From contig OX326960.1 of the NCBI GenBank assembly GCA_946800325.1, forward strand, positions 36,795,629 through 36,859,628: 64,000 nucleotides of DNA, given 5' to 3'. A program made the position numbers and the translations under genes. Positions 60,266-64,000 of the stretch are shown in pieces. This DNA is from Luzula sylvatica (taxonomy: Eukaryota; Streptophyta; Magnoliopsida; Poales; Juncaceae). Under the pieces are notes generated by a model. That model was not told the origin of the DNA. It ran no database searches and saw only the letters and a list, made by a program, of their open reading frames with translations. Positions within the stretch are counted from its first letter, which is position 1. The number at the start of each line of letters is the position of its first letter.

Positions 60266-60299
60266 ACACTAATTTTAATGTTTATATAACTATAAAATA

Positions 60300-61505
60300 T
60301 TTTCGTCATTTGCAAAAAAAAAATCTTTTTTTTTTTTTTTCATTTAAATTAAGGAATAAGGTGGAATAATTCTTTAACCCTTCAAAAAGTTATCATTTCT
60401 TTATTTTCTTGTCAAGCAAAGTCATAATCTTTACAGGATAATTCAATTAACATCAAATTTATATCTAAAAATGAATTAATAATTAATTAGCATGTATTTT
60501 AATTTTTTATCGATATGTTAAAATTAACAATTAATTCGATTTTTGTGTTAATTAAATTGCTAATTATTTTCTATTAATTTTGTTTGAAATTCGATAAAAA
60601 CTAAAAAACATAAGTTACGTGAACATCACTAAATGCCCTCTTTAACAAATATGTTCACGAGATCAATATGGATCCCTCCAATTCATTTTAAATGGAGAGA
60701 AGAAATGACAATTTTAAAAGTAGAAATACTTTTGATGTGGGTCCCACTGATCTAATGTCGTACATCACACTTTCCCACTTGCTTATCTTTATCACTACAT
60801 TGTTTTCTTAAGCAACACAAATTACAAATAATATTAAAATTTAAAAAAATATAATTTACTAAAAATATTTGTTGAGTTGAACACTTATTATCTCTTGACT
60901 ATTCTCCAAAGTATTTATTTCACTTGTTCTTTCCAATATTCGAAACGTTATCTTTTTACTATTCTCACCACTAGTTTTTTGGTTGATAAATTAAATGATA
61001 ACTAAAACTAATACTTCCTCTTTGCCTTCTCCACCAACTTCTCATGAGAGAGTATCATATCAAGCTTGTAGAAATTCACAAAAGTGCCACGTCAAACATC
61101 TCATTTTCATCCCTCTTTCTTCTGTGATTCCATACCTTGTCTTTTCTGTGTTGCCAGATCTCACCATATTTCTCGCCAAATATTTTGTTAACTTTTCACT
61201 GACAATCAAGCCCTATAATTACATAAATTATATGGAATTGGATTCTTTTAGTAATAATGGATACACTATCTAGTAAAATAAAACTAGATTTATGTGTGAA
61301 AACAAATTTACATATGTAAAACTACATATTTAACATGAAAAGAAAAAAACAAATAGTTTATAATTAACTAATGCATTATTGAGCAGTGCTAATGGTAGTC
61401 TTGCATATAATACAAATATTTTGAGAATTTCATATGTGATAATATATGTCTGCAACACTTTAATGAGTTTGTGCAAATGATCGTGTATGCTTTAATATTT
61501 ATTTG
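60300..61505. other. AT-rich intergenic DNA, no gene recognised
   Basis: Includes 'GGCAAGAGGTTAAGCAAGGAATAAG'-like material at both 59725 and, inverted and diverged, 60345-60410, possibly the arms of an old MITE enclosing the SINE dimer. A 92-codon frame at 60995-61273 has no recognisable domain. Confidence 0.4.
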
Positions 61506-61509
61506 AGTT

Positions 61510-61605
61510 TTGTCGATTCGCATAATACACTTGATTGAGTGTTACACAAAAATCATATGTTGTGAAATATTGTGAGTTCGAATTACATTGACATAAAATA
61601 TATGT
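61510..61605 (+). mobile_element. Degenerate tRNA-related SINE-like element
   Basis: 'CACTTGATTGAGTGTTACAC', 'AAATCATATGTTGTGAAATA' and 'GTGAGTTCGAATTACATTG' match the 36141/54140 family in order, with a decayed box A. Confidence 0.5.
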
Positions 61606-61663
61606 AACATTAACGATAAGCGAATACTTATTATGTATCATTTTTTTTAGAGCTCTTATCTAT

Positions 61664-61807
61664 TATGTTGCGTGGATACTTCAAAACATCGAATTTACCC
61701 GTATCGCCGTATCAGTATCGTATCCTAAATCATATGTTAAATTATCGTATCGTCGTATTCGATACGCGTCGTCGTATTGCCGTATCGACGTATCCGTGCA
61801 ATACATC
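61664..61807. mobile_element. hAT-like MITE (144 bp) with exact 8-bp target duplication
   Basis: TTATCTAT flanks it exactly (61656-61663 and 61808-61815). Ends 'TATGTTGCGTGGATACTTC' and inward from the right 'GATGTATTGCACGGATACG' are diverged inverted repeats of the 58115 family, with the same 'GTATCGCCGTATC' interior. The 65-codon frame across it is repeat-derived. Confidence 0.85.
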
Positions 61808-61815
61808 TTATCTAT

Positions 61816-64000
61816 TAATACTAATAATAATGCGATTACGAGGTTTGAGAACCATAATTTGACTTCTTAATGGTACATCCGGAACAACCCATTGTACATA
61901 TGGCCGTAGTTAAACCGTCAGGATCAGAAATAGTGTATGGGCTCCTGCCGTGATCCATAAGCCCATTACTCTCGTGACTACCAGTATTAGTATTAGTACC
62001 TATTTTGGTGCACCCGGTTCACATTAATGTTATGCACCGTGGACCAATAGTAATCAAGTTTCTCTCTCTATAAGACATTTTATTATTTTACATAATTATA
62101 TTAATTATTTGATTATATCTTAATTAATTGAATATATATTTGGTTAAAATGTATTTAGTTGCCAAGTTGCAAAAAAATAAACATGTAAATTATAATTTGA
62201 ATGTCACGCTCATCTTATGCATAAATATTACTAAATAAAATCATACAATAGTCGGAAATGCTGTTCTTTATCATTGTCGGTATTGATTGCATGTTATTTG
62301 TTATCAAAATTTTGAAAAACAAGAATATAACGTCACGAAGTCCAATCATGACCATGTGATGACATGTATTGATGCAGATACAAACAATTTTACAGTGATG
62401 ATGATTTATATATCATTCGTCAATTCTATTATGCTGGATTGTCATTGTATATTAATTGAAATTTGGTGAGGAGGCCGGTTCCAGGTTTGTCTCAATGGTC
62501 TTATATGTTATGCAATTCAATTCACTACGTCTTTCCAACAAAACAAATTTTGACAAAGCGTTGTTAGTAGAAAATACAAATAATCGATCTAACCACGCGC
62601 TCGTTGAATTTAAATATGGTTCACGTTTAAAAATATTGTGCATTGCATATAATTTATAGTTCTTGATTGGAAAAATGGATGAAAATTAAATTGGTAATTC
62701 CTTGATTTGAGTTGCATCGAAATGTTTAGCTCATATCTTTATAGAGTTTATGAAGTGTTTAATGCCCGGATAACAAGTCATCTTGAATGAGATCAAGTCC
62801 GATCCCACATGTTAAGGATCCCAATACCGACATTACAAAATGCTTCTTAAAAAATTAAATTTAAAAACTATAATAACTTAATAATCATTTGATTTTAATT
62901 GGTTATTTTAATAATACATGTATAAAAATACACATTTTCATGTTTATTCTTAATAATTAATGTTATACTTGAATACACATTTTCATGATAATTGAATTGA
63001 ATTATATGCGTAACTTTTCGAAAAAGTAAAAATTAGGGGGCCTTTGTTTTAGATCTTTTGTAAATTTCTTATAGCATAATAGATATTTATTTTTATTTCA
63101 ACTGCTATAAGCAAATAAATACACAAAACACCATAAAATTAATTTTACGAAAATTCCACTGAATATTGTACCATTATGTTCCATTCCATCTCATCATTTT
63201 TTTGTCTTTCCCAAACTCCTCCTCTTCAAACCGAGATATTCATCATTGTTATCAATTCTTTCAATACTTTGGTATATATGAGAAAAAAAAATCAAATTGG
63301 TCCCACGATTTTTTGGACTCCAAACCTGTGCTTATGACTGCTCCTAAATGAAATAAATGAAATAGAGAATTCTCACTATAAGATATGTAAAATATCGTAT
63401 CTTGTTTACTTTTTATTGTCATTATTGTTATAAATGAGAAAGGGACATAAATTTAATTAGTTCGTAATTTCACAATCAATGTAAAATATATATATAAGAT
63501 ATTGATAGATTCATCTCATAATTATTGAAAAATAAAATATTTCATAATGAGTTTAAGTAACTATTATTAACAACTATGAATACATGAAATATGAAAATAT
63601 CAATAGTTTGAATCACCTTCTACCCCCGTCTAGTGATCCAAGAAATAAATAATTAAATGATAAAATTTCGTCAAAAACATTAAATCCTTTATTTTAAACT
63701 ATAATAACACCGATCTTGAACACTATTTTTTCTCTGTCATTTACATATATTTTGAATTTGAACAGTTATTTTTCTTTCATTCTTTACATATATTTTGGAT
63801 TATCATATTTAAAATCGCACATCCATCTAATTATCTAAACAAAAAGTTGATTCAATGATATTTTTTTATATAGTATATTCAGGTAAATTTCATTAAAAAC
63901 ATAAATATTTTTTTTTTAACTATAATAATAAATAAAATAATCAAATTTGACATCTTTTACGTATATTTTGAATTCAAACACTTCTTTTAAATTCCCATAT
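61816..64000. other. AT-rich intergenic DNA to the window end
   Basis: No gene is recognised. 'GGGGGCCTTTGTTTTAGA' at 63037 looks like one end of a Tourist-like element, but no partner end was found. Short frames (60-67 codons) overlap on both strands without family resemblance. Confidence 0.45.

Noticed and set aside
59725..60410. An old MITE enclosing the SINE dimer
   Set aside because: The proposed arms match only loosely and no target duplication could be located.

Overview
This 64 kb window looks like nuclear DNA of a flowering plant, most likely a eudicot. It is very AT-rich, its two genes have GT-AG introns, the encoded proteins are a plastid-targeted tryptophan synthase alpha chain and a plant bHLH factor of the UNE12 type, and the intergenic DNA is packed with plant-type transposons (Helitrons, hAT, Tourist-like and Mutator-like MITEs, LINE tails, SINE-like elements). 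The species cannot be named from the sequence.

Region 1 (1-24650) is one continuous satellite array of about 140 head-to-tail monomers of about 176 bp, consistent with centromeric or pericentromeric heterochromatin. Each monomer is itself three diverged ~58-bp sub-units. The left third is arranged as a ~2.28 kb (13-monomer) higher-order repeat. The rest carries a ~1.05 kb (6-monomer) higher-order repeat, with later kilobase-scale duplications laid over it. Short ORFs in the array are by-products of the repeat.

Region 2 (24651-30200) is the array edge. A hAT-like element with a BED zinc-finger remnant abuts the last monomer. It is followed by a Mutator-like MITE with target duplication, a hAT-like element swollen by (ATT)n, and low-complexity 'TCGGGT' and 'GGCTCGA' elements.

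Region 3 (30214-32596) is an intact eight-exon tryptophan synthase alpha gene on the minus strand. Its locus was partly duplicated in tandem: a broken exon 1 and two flank blocks recur at 42.8-47.7 kb. That second copy was then split by two Helitrons and a LINE.

Region 4 (36.8-46.5 kb) is transposon-rich: a Tourist-like MITE, a minisatellite, a small hAT MITE, and three related non-autonomous Helitrons, all on the minus strand. These share CTAG termini and a GCGCAATTGCGC palindrome, and are filled with a 'GGACCAAAATGTAAA' minisatellite.

Region 5 (48853-51320) is a seven-exon bHLH gene (UNE12-like) on the minus strand, with a recent 238-bp tandem duplication across its last splice acceptor. 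Region 6 (51.3-64 kb) is gene-poor AT-rich DNA with a LINE tail flanked by a 16-bp target duplication, a second copy of the Mutator-like MITE, SINE-like elements, hAT MITEs and AT microsatellites.

The two genes are unrelated housekeeping or regulatory genes and show no sign of working together. I found no rRNA genes, no confident tRNA gene, no CRISPR array and no bacterial-type operon.
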